Made by a program: the position numbers and the translations under genes | Shown here: piece by piece, positions 49,828 through 57,957 of the stretch | Layout of the letters: every line of letters begins with the position of its first letter | Numbering within the stretch: position 1 is the stretch's first letter | Source: Palsa-504 sp963739135 | Lineage (GTDB): Bacteria > Actinomycetota > Actinomycetes > Streptosporangiales > Streptosporangiaceae | DNA length: 64,000 nucleotides | NCBI GenBank assembly: GCA_963739135.1 | Contig: CAVTZG010000021.1 | Coordinates: 786,949-850,948 of the forward strand | Direction: 5' to 3' | Notes under the pieces: generated by a model | What the model was told of the DNA's origin: nothing | Databases searched by the model: none | The model's input: the letters and a program-made list of their open reading frames with translations, nothing else

Positions 49828-50754
49828 TTACAGAGGCGTATGCCCCAGGAATATTAAGGGTCCGGCAAGATATCGGCGACACTCCGGGCTGCCCCGCGGC
49901 TGGCAGGGAAGAGCGGTCTCGAGAAGGGCTTTGCCCACTGCCCGGGGATCAGGTGGCCTCCCCTGCTGAACCTGGGCGCTCACCAGGAGCGCGGCGACCC
50001 CGGAGACAATCGGGGTGGCAAAGCTGCTGCCAGTCAAGAACGCCGTGCCGCCGCCAGGGGCTGCGCCCCTGATATTCTCGCCAGGCGCGAGAATCCCGTT
50101 CGACCTATAGGCCTCCCCCCAGTTACTTGTCCTGAGGGGTTTCCCGTCTGTGCTCAGCGCGCCGACGCCAAGCACCGATGGGATGGCAGCGGGAACGTGT
50201 ACGCAGGAGCAGCCGTCATTCCCGACAGCTGCAACAATAAGCACATTGTTGTCCTCGCACAGCCGCAGCGCCCGCCCCAGCATGCCCTCCGCTTGCCCTT
50301 CTGGCGCTTGCTGCCCCCCGCTGATGTTGATGACGTGGGCTCCCTCTTGCACGGCCTGCTCGATGGCCCTAGCGAGATCGAGCTGGGAGAGGTGGCGTTC
50401 GTCAAAGTCCTGGAAGACGGGCGCGATTAGACCCCGGCACCGTGGCGCGATACCCGCGACGCGGCTGTCCGGCTGACCGAAAATCAAGCTTGCGACGTGG
50501 GTACCGTGAACCGACATCGGACCCTGGCCAGCGAGATCCCGCACCAACGTGTCGAGCCGCCTGATATTGGCGCCAGCAAAGCATGGATGAGCTAGATCCA
50601 CGGGCCCATCGAGCACGGCCACGCAGACCTCGGGATCGCCGAGCGTGGCCTTCTGTATGGACCGGATGCCGGCCACTGCCTGCACATCCAAATTCAAGCC
50701 CCCCACATAGTCGCCGTTCCCTCTAGGATCTATGCGCAGCCTCATCCAGGACAT
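49828..50754 (-). CDS. PatA/PatG-type S8 subtilase
   Basis: The protease resembles the cyanobactin maturation proteases throughout: GDPEVCVAVLDGPVDLAHPC (catalytic Asp), MSVHGTHVASLIFGQPDSRV (His), LDLARAIEQAVQEGAHVINI, LCEDNNVLIVAAVGNDGCSC and GTAFLTGSSFATPIVSGVAA (Ser). The DGPVD, HGTHVASxIFGQ and GNDGCxC details are specific to PatA/PatG rather than to general subtilases. PatA cleaves after the GVEAS-type signal and PatG macrocyclises. With one protease here, either or both reactions are possible. It has no signal peptide and so acts in the cytoplasm. It is the first gene of the locus; the ATG at 50754 has only a weak ribosome binding site. Confidence 0.9.
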   Translation of the reverse strand: MSWMRLRIDPRGNGDYVGGLNLDVQAVAGIRSIQKATLGDPEVCVAVLDGPVDLAHPCFAGANIRRLDTLVRDLAGQGPMSVHGTHVASLIFGQPDSRVAGIAPRCRGLIAPVFQDFDERHLSQLDLARAIEQAVQEGAHVINISGGQQAPEGQAEGMLGRALRLCEDNNVLIVAAVGNDGCSCVHVPAAIPSVLGVGALSTDGKPLRTSNWGEAYRSNGILAPGENIRGAAPGGGTAFLTGSSFATPIVSGVAALLVSAQVQQGRPPDPRAVGKALLETALPCQPRGSPECRRYLAGPLIFLGHTPL

Positions 50755-51004
50755 CTGCAATTATCTGCCGTGCCATCGAGGATGTCCCGGCCTTCGTAGA
50801 ACTTTGAGGGCACCCTAACCCGGCACACCAGGCAGGGCCAGCCCGGGGCCACCGGCGAACCGGAACCGCCTCCCCAGCTTGTCCCGCCCTCCCTCCATGA
50901 CCTCACCGTGCGACTGGCCGGAAAACGGCGCCGCCAGCAGCAGCAGCATCCCGGCCCTGAACCCGTCGGTCTCCGGCACGCCTTCCAGATACACGGTGCG
51001 GTGA

Positions 51005-51140
51005 GGTCCTCGGCCCGAAGCCCGGCCGCGGCGGCGATGACCCGGGCCACGGTACCCGGCCGGGAGATGAAAGACAGGTGCCCAGCATCGACATCGGTGA
51101 TGCGGGCGTGCGCGCGCACCACGATGGCGGTCAGCTCGGC
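51005..51140 (-). pseudogene. Alpha/beta hydrolase C-terminal fragment
   Basis: The frame reads VVRAHARITDVDAGHLSFIS followed by RPGTVARVIAAAAG, the last strand and helix of an alpha/beta hydrolase with the catalytic His (DAGHLSF). It lies upstream of the PatA/G-type protease in the same direction. No other part of the enzyme is present. Confidence 0.55.
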
Positions 51141-51290
51141 GAGAACTGCACGGTATTCCTTACCGACGTGGCGGAGTTCGGCGCCCGCACGCTGTCGCCT
51201 ACCGCTTCCGCCATTCAGGCGTTACGCCCACTGGTACCCCGGCCTCAACCGGACACCGGACCCGTGGCACCGCCGGAGGTCGCGGCTGTA

Positions 51291-51575
51291 CATGCCGCTC
51301 AGCGTGGGGTTATTCCTCGCCCTGGTGGTGGCCGGCCTGCTGATGGTCGGCCTGGTCGCGTTCGATGCGCTATCTAGGTCTGCCGGCGGATCGGCATCAG
51401 CGCCGGGTGGATGGCCATCATCCTCGCCGCCGCGCTGCTGGGCAGCCTGATCAACATCCCGGCCGCCAGGCTCCGGGTCGAGGTCCGCGAGATCAGCGCC
51501 CCGGTCCCGGTGTCCGGGGTCACGATCACCAGGGCCGGATCATCCGGTGAGGACTCCCATGAGCATTTGCCGGGG
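51291..51575 (+). pseudogene. DUF1614 membrane protein remnant, frameshifted
   Basis: The frame reads MPLSVGLFLALVVAGLLMVG then LVAFDA; after a shift near 51375 it reads RRIGISAGWMAIILAAALLG and SLINIPAARLRVEVREI. DUF1614 proteins have the same order, with xxGxSxxxAxxLLxxSLxGSxINIPV. The rest is missing or degraded. Confidence 0.5.
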
Positions 51576-51660
51576 CGACCGAGGTGCACGTTTCTGCCGT
51601 GCTGGTGCAGGCAAGATTCTGCCGCTTCCGCGCCGGACGCAGGGTAGTCGAGACACTCCG

Positions 51661-51769
51661 GCCCACCCGCCGGACAAGCCAGCCCTGCACCGGCCCACGC
51701 CACCGCACAGGCCAGGGTTCCGTTCCGGGCGCCCGCCGGAGAGCCAGTTATCGTGCCAGCAGCAGGGCG
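51661..51769. repeat. About 105-bp dispersed repeat, copy 1
   Basis: A block containing CCACGCCACCGCACAGGCCA, then GGGTT and, further on, a GTTATCGTG(C/T)CAGCAGCAGG stretch recurs at 62790-62896 in the same orientation with about 80 percent identity by eye. It codes for nothing recognisable and could be a small non-autonomous element. Confidence 0.6.
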
Positions 51770-51788
51770 GGCCAACACGGTCGTCAGT

Positions 51789-53027
51789 TCAGGTCGCTGG
51801 CCTGGGCGGTCGGATGGGGTCGGTGCCGGGCGACTGGTTACCGGACTCGTCCGCTGGCTCAGCCGCAGGCGCGGAGGATTCCCGGGGCTCGTCCGGGGCT
51901 GTGGCTTGCCAGACCTCCTTGACCAGGACCTGCAGCGCGCCGGCTGTCGGGATGGCCAGCAGCGCCGCGACGAAACCGCCGAATATGCCGCCGATCAGGC
52001 TGCCGATCGAGGCGCCGGTCAGCACCGCGATGAATATGAGCAGCGGGTTGATCCGCACCGTTTTGCTCATGACCACCGGGTTCAGGACGTGGTTCTCGAT
52101 CTGGGTGTAGACGGCGAAGACGATCGCGGTGACGATGCCCGCGGTGAAGCTATGGAGGAACGCGAACAGGACGGTGGGGATACCGGCCAGGGCCCCGCCG
52201 ATCATCGGCAGGAAGTCCACCAGGGCCACCCACAGGCCCCACAGCAACGGGAACGGCACGCCGAGGATCAGCAGCGTCACGAACACCACGATCCCGGCGA
52301 TGAGCGAGGTCAGCAGGTCGCCGAACATGTACCCGGTGGTCTTCTGGCTGACGTCGGCCGCTATCCGGGTGACCGTGGCCTGGCGGCCGGGGGCCAGCTG
52401 GCCGAGCGTCCAGTTCCACATCTTCGGGCCTTCGAGGAGCAGGAGCAGGACCAGGACGAAGAGCGTGAACAGCTTGATGATCAGGGAGACCGCGCCCTTG
52501 CCGACGGTCAGGGCCGGCTTGGCCAGCGACTGGGCGTAGCCGACCAGCTTGGGCGTGTTCCGCTGCACCCAGCTCTGGACGTGGTACCTGGCCACGAGGT
52601 GGCCGATCCAGCCCGTGCCGTGCTGCGCACTGGCGACGTAGCCGGGCATCCGGCAGGCCAGGTGGGTGACCCCGTTGACCAGCGGGACGCCGAACGCCAG
52701 GGCCAGGCCAATGAAGACCAGCGCGGCCCAGAGCGTGACGATCGTCACGGCCAGGCCGCGGCGCGGGACCCGCCGCTGCACTGTAGTCACGGCCGGGTTG
52801 AGCAGCATCGCGGTGAACCCGGCCACGAGCATCAGCAGCACGATGTCCCGCAGCAGGTACAACAGCTTGCCGGCCAGGTAGGTGGCGACGATCACCCCGA
52901 CCGTGACCAGGATGGTCCGCAGCGGGACGTGGCGCCGGTCAGCCGCGTCGGACAGGCGCGCTAGCCTGCCTCGCGGCGCCTGCTCATAGCTCACCTGACC
53001 AGCATTGTTGACGGGATATGTCGTCAT
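51789..53027 (-). CDS. AI-2E family transporter
   Basis: A 412-residue membrane protein with about eight helices. The PRGRLARLSDAADRRHVPLR cytoplasmic start is followed by ILVTVGVIVATYLAGKLLYL and VLLMLVAGFTAMLLNPAVTT, then the family core FGDLLTSLIAGIVVFVTLLI, LWVALVDFLPMIGGALAGIP and IENHVLNPVVMSKTVRINPL. AI-2E proteins export small molecules or exchange ions; autoinducer export is not established for actinomycetes. The ATG at 53027 follows TTAGGGGTCAAC. An AT-rich operator-like sequence at 53076-53100 matches those near the TetR gene, so it is probably TetR-controlled. Confidence 0.9.
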   Translation of the reverse strand: MTTYPVNNAGQVSYEQAPRGRLARLSDAADRRHVPLRTILVTVGVIVATYLAGKLLYLLRDIVLLMLVAGFTAMLLNPAVTTVQRRVPRRGLAVTIVTLWAALVFIGLALAFGVPLVNGVTHLACRMPGYVASAQHGTGWIGHLVARYHVQSWVQRNTPKLVGYAQSLAKPALTVGKGAVSLIIKLFTLFVLVLLLLLEGPKMWNWTLGQLAPGRQATVTRIAADVSQKTTGYMFGDLLTSLIAGIVVFVTLLILGVPFPLLWGLWVALVDFLPMIGGALAGIPTVLFAFLHSFTAGIVTAIVFAVYTQIENHVLNPVVMSKTVRINPLLIFIAVLTGASIGSLIGGIFGGFVAALLAIPTAGALQVLVKEVWQATAPDEPRESSAPAAEPADESGNQSPGTDPIRPPRPAT

Positions 53028-53060
53028 GTTGACCCCTAACTCCCGAGTACTAAATTTGTC

Positions 53061-53105
53061 ATCATTCTTGTAATTTATCATCAGTTATGATTATCATCGT
53101 GTCAA
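53061..53105. promoter_or_regulatory. TetR-type operator A, upstream of the AI-2E gene
   Basis: The sequence ATCATTCTTGTAATTTATCA then TCAGTTATGATTATCATCGTG is almost the same as the region upstream of the HdeD gene read on its coding strand. The shared core ATCATCAGTTATGATT has partial dyad symmetry. It lies 34-78 bp before the AI-2E start and 50-95 bp before a duplicated HdeD remnant on the other strand. Confidence 0.6.
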
Positions 53106-53149
53106 GAGCTGGCCCGGCATGGTGAGGCACCCCGGGCGCACCGGGCAGC

Positions 53150-53320
53150 GAAGCCAGAGAAAGGAAGGCTGTCCTGGTCAAGTCACTGAGCGGTCACCCT
53201 CGCGCTGCTGTTCGGCCTGTTCAACCTGATCGCCGGGACCTGGATGCTGGTGCAGGTCATCGAGCTGCGCCGCACCGGCAAGACCCTGCACCCGGCACAC
53301 TCCCCCACAAGGAAAAGAAC
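53150..53320 (+). pseudogene. Internally deleted copy of the HdeD-like gene
   Basis: The leader AAAGGAAGGCTGTCCTGGTC and the first codons (VKSLS) are identical to those of the HdeD gene at 57807. The sequence then jumps to the end of that gene: VTLALLFGLFNLIAGTWMLV followed by IELRRTGKTLHP. The promoter region upstream is also duplicated. About 470 bp are missing from the middle, so the copy is dead. Confidence 0.75.
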
Positions 53321-53984
53321 CCGGCCTGAGCCATGTCCCTGCCACAAGTGGTCATCACCAGCGTGCCCTTCCACCTCGCGGACTGGCCCGCCCCGGAGCA
53401 CGAGCGCCCCCGCTGCCGGCATTACCGCGACGCGGGTGCCACACTGCGATGCTGTGCAGCCGCTGTCTTGAGGGTGTGCATAAGTGAGGTTGCCACCGCG
53501 CCCGAGGCGCTGATGCAGCGTCCGCGGCCCTACGATCCGCCGCTGCAAGTCGTTCATCTTGCCATCCCGGTCGTGCAGCTGGCCTGGCGCGGAGCATAGG
53601 CGATCGGCGAAGAACGCAGCGAATACCGGCTTGACAATGCAGAGCGTGACTCGTTGCGGGCGTCGGCGCGCACCCAGGTCGATCAAAGCACGATGGCAAA
53701 ACGACGTCGCCGACGCCGCTTTGTCCCTGGCCTCAGTTCGGTCGACGTGATCAGCGGTGTAGTCCTCGACATCGCCGGCGGCTCTGTCCTTGCCTGCGCC
53801 GGCCGTCAGCTGCCGTACCTCGGCTGAACGTGCATCCCGTTGACCGCCACGCCAGCTGACCTGCCGATACGACTGGTCAGCGCACAGTGGAGTCCACCAG
53901 GCCGCGGCTCTCGTCCTGGCGGATGCTCGTGACGGCAGACAACCGTTGAACCTGTCCATCGGATAACCCGCCTGGGGAGATGCC
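53321..53984. other. Stretch without a recognisable gene
   Basis: No frame shows a family pattern on either strand. It separates the HdeD remnant from the next gene, whose ribosome binding site lies at its right edge. Confidence 0.4.
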
Positions 53985-54398
53985 ATGGCTGAGAAGAAGC
54001 CGCTGCTCGTCTACGCGGCAGCGTACGAGACCGTCGAAGCCGCGCTGGCGGACCTGGACGCCATCGAGCTGGAGCACATGGAGGAGATGATCGGCCAGTA
54101 CGACGCGGCGGTGGTCGATAAGAAGGACGGCAAGCCCCACGTGGTCAAGCGGATGGACCGCCCGCACATCCGTGTCATCCCGGAGTGGTTCGGGGGCGGG
54201 ACGCTGCCGCGCAAGGAGCTCCACGAGGCCGCTGAGCAGCTCACCGCCAGCCAGGCGGGGCTCATCGCGGTCGGCGAGCCGACCATGGAAAAAGGGCTGG
54301 ACGAGGCGCTGACCAGGGCCGCCAAGGTGGTGAGGCGGACCGTGGATGCCACGACCGACGAAATCACCAGCGAGCTGCAGGAAGCGCTCAACAGCTGA
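53985..54398 (+). CDS. Conserved hypothetical protein, 137 aa (DUF1269/DUF6325-like)
   Basis: A small soluble protein: LVYAAAYETVEAALADLDAI begins a ferredoxin-like unit (strand, helix), then AAVVDKKDGKPHVVKRMDRP gives the next strands, and a helical C-terminus follows (EALTRAAKVVRRTVDATTDE). The pattern of a half-repeat with D-x-x-x-V-V-x-K-x-x-G-K is common in stress-associated actinobacterial proteins placed near HdeD, ATPase and USP genes. The ATG follows GGGGAGATGCC. The function is unknown. Confidence 0.75.
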   Translation: MAEKKPLLVYAAAYETVEAALADLDAIELEHMEEMIGQYDAAVVDKKDGKPHVVKRMDRPHIRVIPEWFGGGTLPRKELHEAAEQLTASQAGLIAVGEPTMEKGLDEALTRAAKVVRRTVDATTDEITSELQEALNS

Positions 54399-54548
54399 CG
54401 CTGCCCCAGCAGCCGGAGGCGGCCTTATCCGGGGCCGGCCTCCTGGTCGGGCTGGCTCGGCAGCGTGGCCTCAAGACGGTAGGTACCCGCGGGTTTTCCG
54501 GATGAAGGCCGATTCCGGTCGGGGCGGGTCGCTGCTGGTGGCGTGCAC

Positions 54549-55502
54549 CTATCCCGTCCTGTCCTGAGACCGGGGTGGGCGGCCCGGGAGGTTGAGAAGC
54601 GCTGACGGCGAGGCGCCCGGGTGGCGCGGGGAGATCCGGACCCGCAGCGCCGCCGGCCGGATGGCGAACCGCAGCGGCGGGTCCAGGTCCGCCGCCTCGC
54701 CGTCAACCCCGGCGTGGACCGGTTCCGGCGCACTGACCTCCAGGCGCGGCGCGCTCCAGGCCCGCCCTGGAGGGCGCGGGCTGCCGCCGGGCGCGTCGAC
54801 GACGACGATCCCGAGCTGCCCGCCGTCCAGCGCCGGGCGGGTGCCTTGGGCAGCCGGGCGATCCAGCGCATAGGGGTTGTTCGACACCAGCACCACGGCG
54901 AGATCACGATGCTCGCGCCCCAGGTCGTCGACCAGGTACAGCGCCGGCGCCTCCGCGCTCGGGCCCATCACCTTAGCCGCGGTCTGCAGCAGCGTGCGCA
55001 CCTTGGCATCACGATAGGCCGGGCTGCGGACCGCATCACCGTAGACGCCGAGCGAGACGTTGTTGAGGAATGCGCGGCCGTTCACCTCGGCCATGTCGAT
55101 CCGGCGCTCGACCCCGCCGGTGAACGCGTCCAGGGCGCCGGCCAGGTCGTGCCGGTCCACGCCCACGTCGAGCGCGAAGTGGTTGCGCGTCCCGGCCGGG
55201 ACGCACACAAACGGGATCCGGTGCGCGGCCGCCACCGCGGCCACCACCGCCAGCGACCCGTCACCGCCGGCCATCCCGAGCGCGTCCGCGCCGGCCGCCG
55301 CGGCTTCACCGGCCAGCGCGGCCAGGTCCTGGCCCGGGGCGAGGATGACAACCTCGATCCCCTGCTCGCGCGCCCGCTCGGCCAGCCTGGCGCGCGCCGC
55401 CTTGCCGCCACCCGACCTGGGGTTGACGAACAGCACCGGCCGGCGCGGCGGATCGGCAGGCCGCCAGCCATAACCTGCCAGCTGCCGCCCTGACGGGCTC
55501 AT
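54549..55502 (-). CDS. Diacylglycerol-kinase-family lipid kinase
   Basis: The catalytic domain starts PVLFVNPRSGGGKAARARLA and carries the nucleotide motif LGMAGGDGSLAVVAAVAAA and PAGTRNHFALDVGVD, with the family's Asp/Gly-rich loops. The second domain includes EVNGRAFLNNVSLGVYGDAV and the C-terminal VDGEAADLDPPLRFAIRPAA. Such enzymes phosphorylate diacylglycerol or related lipids at the membrane; a few act on other substrates. The ATG at 55502 gives 317 residues; the frame is open upstream across the tetR 3' end. It follows tetR within 50 bp and may share its transcript. Confidence 0.88.
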   Translation of the reverse strand: MSPSGRQLAGYGWRPADPPRRPVLFVNPRSGGGKAARARLAERAREQGIEVVILAPGQDLAALAGEAAAAGADALGMAGGDGSLAVVAAVAAAHRIPFVCVPAGTRNHFALDVGVDRHDLAGALDAFTGGVERRIDMAEVNGRAFLNNVSLGVYGDAVRSPAYRDAKVRTLLQTAAKVMGPSAEAPALYLVDDLGREHRDLAVVLVSNNPYALDRPAAQGTRPALDGGQLGIVVVDAPGGSPRPPGRAWSAPRLEVSAPEPVHAGVDGEAADLDPPLRFAIRPAALRVRISPRHPGASPSALLNLPGRPPRSQDRTG

Positions 55503-55548
55503 CACAGCGCCGGGGCTGGCGGACACGCGGCCGGCGGCGTCGCGGGTG

Positions 55549-56205
55549 TTACCACGTGCCGGTGTCCGGGAGGGGGAGGGCGACGAGGCGGGCGGCTTCG
55601 TCGGCGGGGACGCCGAGCATGCGCAGATCGGCCTCGGCGAGCTGGTCGACGGTGGCCTCGGTGACGCGTTCCGGGTGCCGCTGGCGCATCCGGAAGAGCC
55701 CGAGCATGCCGCCGGCCGCGGCGCTGAGCGTGATCTCGGCATCGGCAACGGTGAAGCGGCCCGTGGCCTGCCCGGCCTCGATGTCGCGCAGGGCGCGCGG
55801 GGCCAGGCCGATGGGGATGTCCAGGACGGCCAGGCCAGCGCCGGCGAGGAACCCGGCGATCTCCGGGTGGGTCCAGCCGAGCCGCCCGGTGATCCGCGTG
55901 CCCACGGCGAACAGCTCCGCCGGGTCGGTGAGGCCGGCGCTGGCGCGGTCGATCAGCTGCCCCCAGCGTTCCAGCACCTCCTGTGAGGCGGTCGCGAACA
56001 GCTGCTCCTTGTTGTCGAAGTGGTTGTAGAACGACCCGAAGCCGATGTCGGCTTCCTCGGTGATCTCGGCGATGCTGGCCCGGTCCCCGCGGCCTTCGGC
56101 GATCAGCCGCACCGCGGCGTCGATCAGGGCCTGCCGCGTGCGGGCCTTGCGCCGGTCCAGCCGCGACACCCTCGGCGCGCCGGCTGCCGGTACTGCCTCT
56201 GCCAT
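55549..56205 (-). CDS. TetR/AcrR family repressor
   Basis: The helix-turn-helix is RLIAEGRGDRASIAEITEEA followed by DIGFGSFYNHFDNKEQLFAT. The ligand domain (RITGRLGWTHPEIAGFLAGA, LSAAAGGMLGLFRMRQRHPE) is typical in length, 218 residues in all. The ATG follows AGGAGGAGGAGTG. An AT-rich element at 56314-56340 lies 110-135 bp upstream, and similar elements precede the AI-2E gene and the HdeD/ATPase pair. I infer that this protein controls those genes as well as itself. The ligand is unknown. Confidence 0.9.
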   Translation of the reverse strand: MAEAVPAAGAPRVSRLDRRKARTRQALIDAAVRLIAEGRGDRASIAEITEEADIGFGSFYNHFDNKEQLFATASQEVLERWGQLIDRASAGLTDPAELFAVGTRITGRLGWTHPEIAGFLAGAGLAVLDIPIGLAPRALRDIEAGQATGRFTVADAEITLSAAAGGMLGLFRMRQRHPERVTEATVDQLAEADLRMLGVPADEAARLVALPLPDTGTW

Positions 56206-56313
56206 CACTCCTCCTCCTCCTGCTGTCCACCTAGCGCCTTGCGGCCGCGCTGGCTGGTCATAGCTCGGCCGCGGCCGCTGCCTGCCGGTCGTTGCTCAGC
56301 ATCCATTCTAGTG

Positions 56314-56342
56314 AACTCATCATCACTGTTGATAATTTATGC
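56314..56342. promoter_or_regulatory. TetR-type operator B, upstream of tetR
   Basis: AACTCATCATCACTGTTGAT followed by AATTTATG is a diverged copy of the ATCATCAGTTATGATT element. It lies in an AT-rich dip between the divergent start of tetR and the rhomboid 3' end. Confidence 0.5.
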
Positions 56343-56435
56343 CAAGACTGACTATACCCGATCCCGCGTCTGTGCGCATCTCCGCGACGGGCGCCTGGCT
56401 TCGCCCGGTTGCGGCGAGGAGAGGATCCCGCGGGG

Positions 56436-57136
56436 CTATGCCGTGGAGCGCCATTGCTCCCCGGGTGCTGCCTGTCCCGTCCGGGCGAGGAGCCGTGCTA
56501 CCAGCAGGCCGAAGATGAATCCGCCGACGTGGGCGAAGAATGCCACGCCGCCGCCGTTCGCCGAGGCGCTGAACAGCCCGAAGCTCGCCTCGATGAGCTG
56601 GTACAAGAACCACAGCCCGAGGAAGATCCAGGCCGGGATCCGGACCAGGAAGATCGGGAAGATCCATGTCCGGATCCGCGACCCTGGGTAGAGGACGAAG
56701 TAGGCGCCGAGCACGGCGGCGATGGCGCCGCTGGCGCCCAGCTCCGGTACCCGTGCCTCAGCGGCCGTGCCGAACAGCAGGGTCATCGCGGTCTGCGTCA
56801 TCATCGCGGCGAAGCCGCCGGCGAAGTAGAAGCCGAGGTACAGCAGCGGCCCGAAGGCGTCCTCGACGTTCTTGCCGAAGATCGCCAGGAACAGCATGTT
56901 GCCGAGGATGTGGTCCCAGCCGCCATGCAGGAACATGGCGGTGATCCAGCTGAGGCCCCACGGCTCCGGCCCGTGGCAAACGTTGTCGACCGTGCACGGG
57001 TAGAACGAGCGTGGTACACCGCCGTGTTGAGCTGCGGGAGCTCGTAGAAGATGAACACGGCGAAGTTGGCCACGATCAGCAGCACATTGACGATCGGGAA
57101 CCGCCGTGCGGGGATGCCGTCTGAGAACGGAAGCAT
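56436..57136 (-). pseudogene. Rhomboid intramembrane protease, frameshifted
   Basis: The start after GGGAGGTCTTGAC reads MLPFSDGIPARRFPIVNVLL then FAVFIFYELPQLNTAVYHAR. A one-base shift between 57001 and 57020 leads to SFYPCTVDNVCHGPEPWGLS, WITAMFLHGGWDHILGNMLF, LGASGAIAAVLGAYFVLYPG (catalytic Ser of GASG) and FFAHVGGFIFGLLVARLLAR (catalytic His). Apart from the single shift, the six-helix protease is complete and would be about 233 residues. A sequencing error is a real possibility. Confidence 0.75.
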
Positions 57137-57807
57137 GTCAAGACCTCCCTCGGCAAGGCCTGCCGCCGGACCGCCCGCCGGCACCGGCTCAGTGGCACTG
57201 AACCAGGCCGGCGATCGGCTTGGCCCGGCTCAGGCCGTTTTCCTTTCCTTGCGGGGAGAGTGTCCGGCCTGGCGGGGTGCGGGGTGTTGCCGGTGCGGCG
57301 CAGCTCGATGCCCTGGACGAGCATCCAGGTCCCGGCGATCAGGTTGAACAGGCCGAACAGCAGGGCGAGGGTGACCGCGCCGATGCCCGGGCGGGCGCAC
57401 AGCACCACGCCGAACGCGATGGTGACCAGCCCGCCCAGGATGAGCATGGCCCGGGTCCCGGCAGGCTCGCCGGAGGCGAAGGCGGCGAGGAACTCGGTGA
57501 GGCCGGCGATGATCGCCCATACGCCGACGATCAGGACCAGGACCAGCGCGGTGGGCCCCGGCCGGGCCAGCGCGACCACTCCGGCGGCCAGGTCGGCCAG
57601 GCCGAGCAGCAGGTGCCCGATGACCGGGCCGGCCTTGGCGCTGTTGAAGGCGCGGGCGGCCTGCATGCCGGCGGCGATGAACGCGTAGATGGCGAACAAG
57701 ATGACCAGCGCCAGCACGGTGACCGAGGGCCAGGCCAGCGCGATGATCCCGACGGCCAGGGCCAGGATGCCCCGGGCGATCAGGGACGTGCTCAGTGACT
57801 TGACCAG
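57076..57807 (-). CDS. HdeD-like (DUF308) membrane protein
   Basis: A membrane protein with six helices: SLIARGILALAVGIIALAWP, VLALVILFAIYAFIAAGMQA, PVIGHLLLGLADLAAGVVAL, ALVLVLIVGVWAIIAGLTEF, MLILGGLVTIAFGVVLCARP and VTLALLFGLFNLIAGTWMLV. DUF308/HdeD proteins are linked to acid and envelope stress. Homology extends upstream to VKSLS, where the only candidate start is CTG at 57807 after GGAAGG; a GTG-type start near 57717 would lose the first helix. The C-terminal tail overlaps the rhomboid start by 60 bp. Expression is probably controlled by the dyad at 57885. A deleted copy lies at 53150. Confidence 0.8.
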   Translation of the reverse strand: MVKSLSTSLIARGILALAVGIIALAWPSVTVLALVILFAIYAFIAAGMQAARAFNSAKAGPVIGHLLLGLADLAAGVVALARPGPTALVLVLIVGVWAIIAGLTEFLAAFASGEPAGTRAMLILGGLVTIAFGVVLCARPGIGAVTLALLFGLFNLIAGTWMLVQGIELRRTGNTPHPARPDTLPARKGKRPEPGQADRRPGSVPLSRCRRAVRRQALPREVLTCFRSQTASPHGGSRSSMCC

Positions 57808-57884
57808 GACAGCCTTCCTTTCTCTGGGTTCGCTGCCCGGTGCGCCGGCGGTGCTCCGGCTCGCCCGGGGCGAGCTCTTGACAA

Positions 57885-57913
57885 GTAATCAATCATAACT
57901 GATGATTGATTAC
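57885..57913. promoter_or_regulatory. TetR-type operator C: perfect 11-bp inverted repeat
   Basis: GTAATCAATCA and TGATTGATTAC flank a 7-bp centre (TAACTGA). The dyad lies between the divergent HdeD-like gene and the 64-residue gene plus P-type ATPase, so one repressor could control both directions. It is the best-conserved of the three related sites. Confidence 0.7.
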
Positions 57914-57957
57914 AAGAATGATCCTTAAATTCATTACTTGAGGGTGAGGAGCCGATC

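Noticed and set aside
51753..52964. A 403-residue open frame opposite the AI-2E gene
   Set aside because: The AI-2E protein has coherent membrane helices. The opposite frame is a charged low-complexity product.
53076..53100. A BlaI-type site near GTACTAAATT upstream of the AI-2E gene
   Set aside because: Only one half-site resembles TACTA and the opposite half is missing. The region matches the TetR-type element much better.
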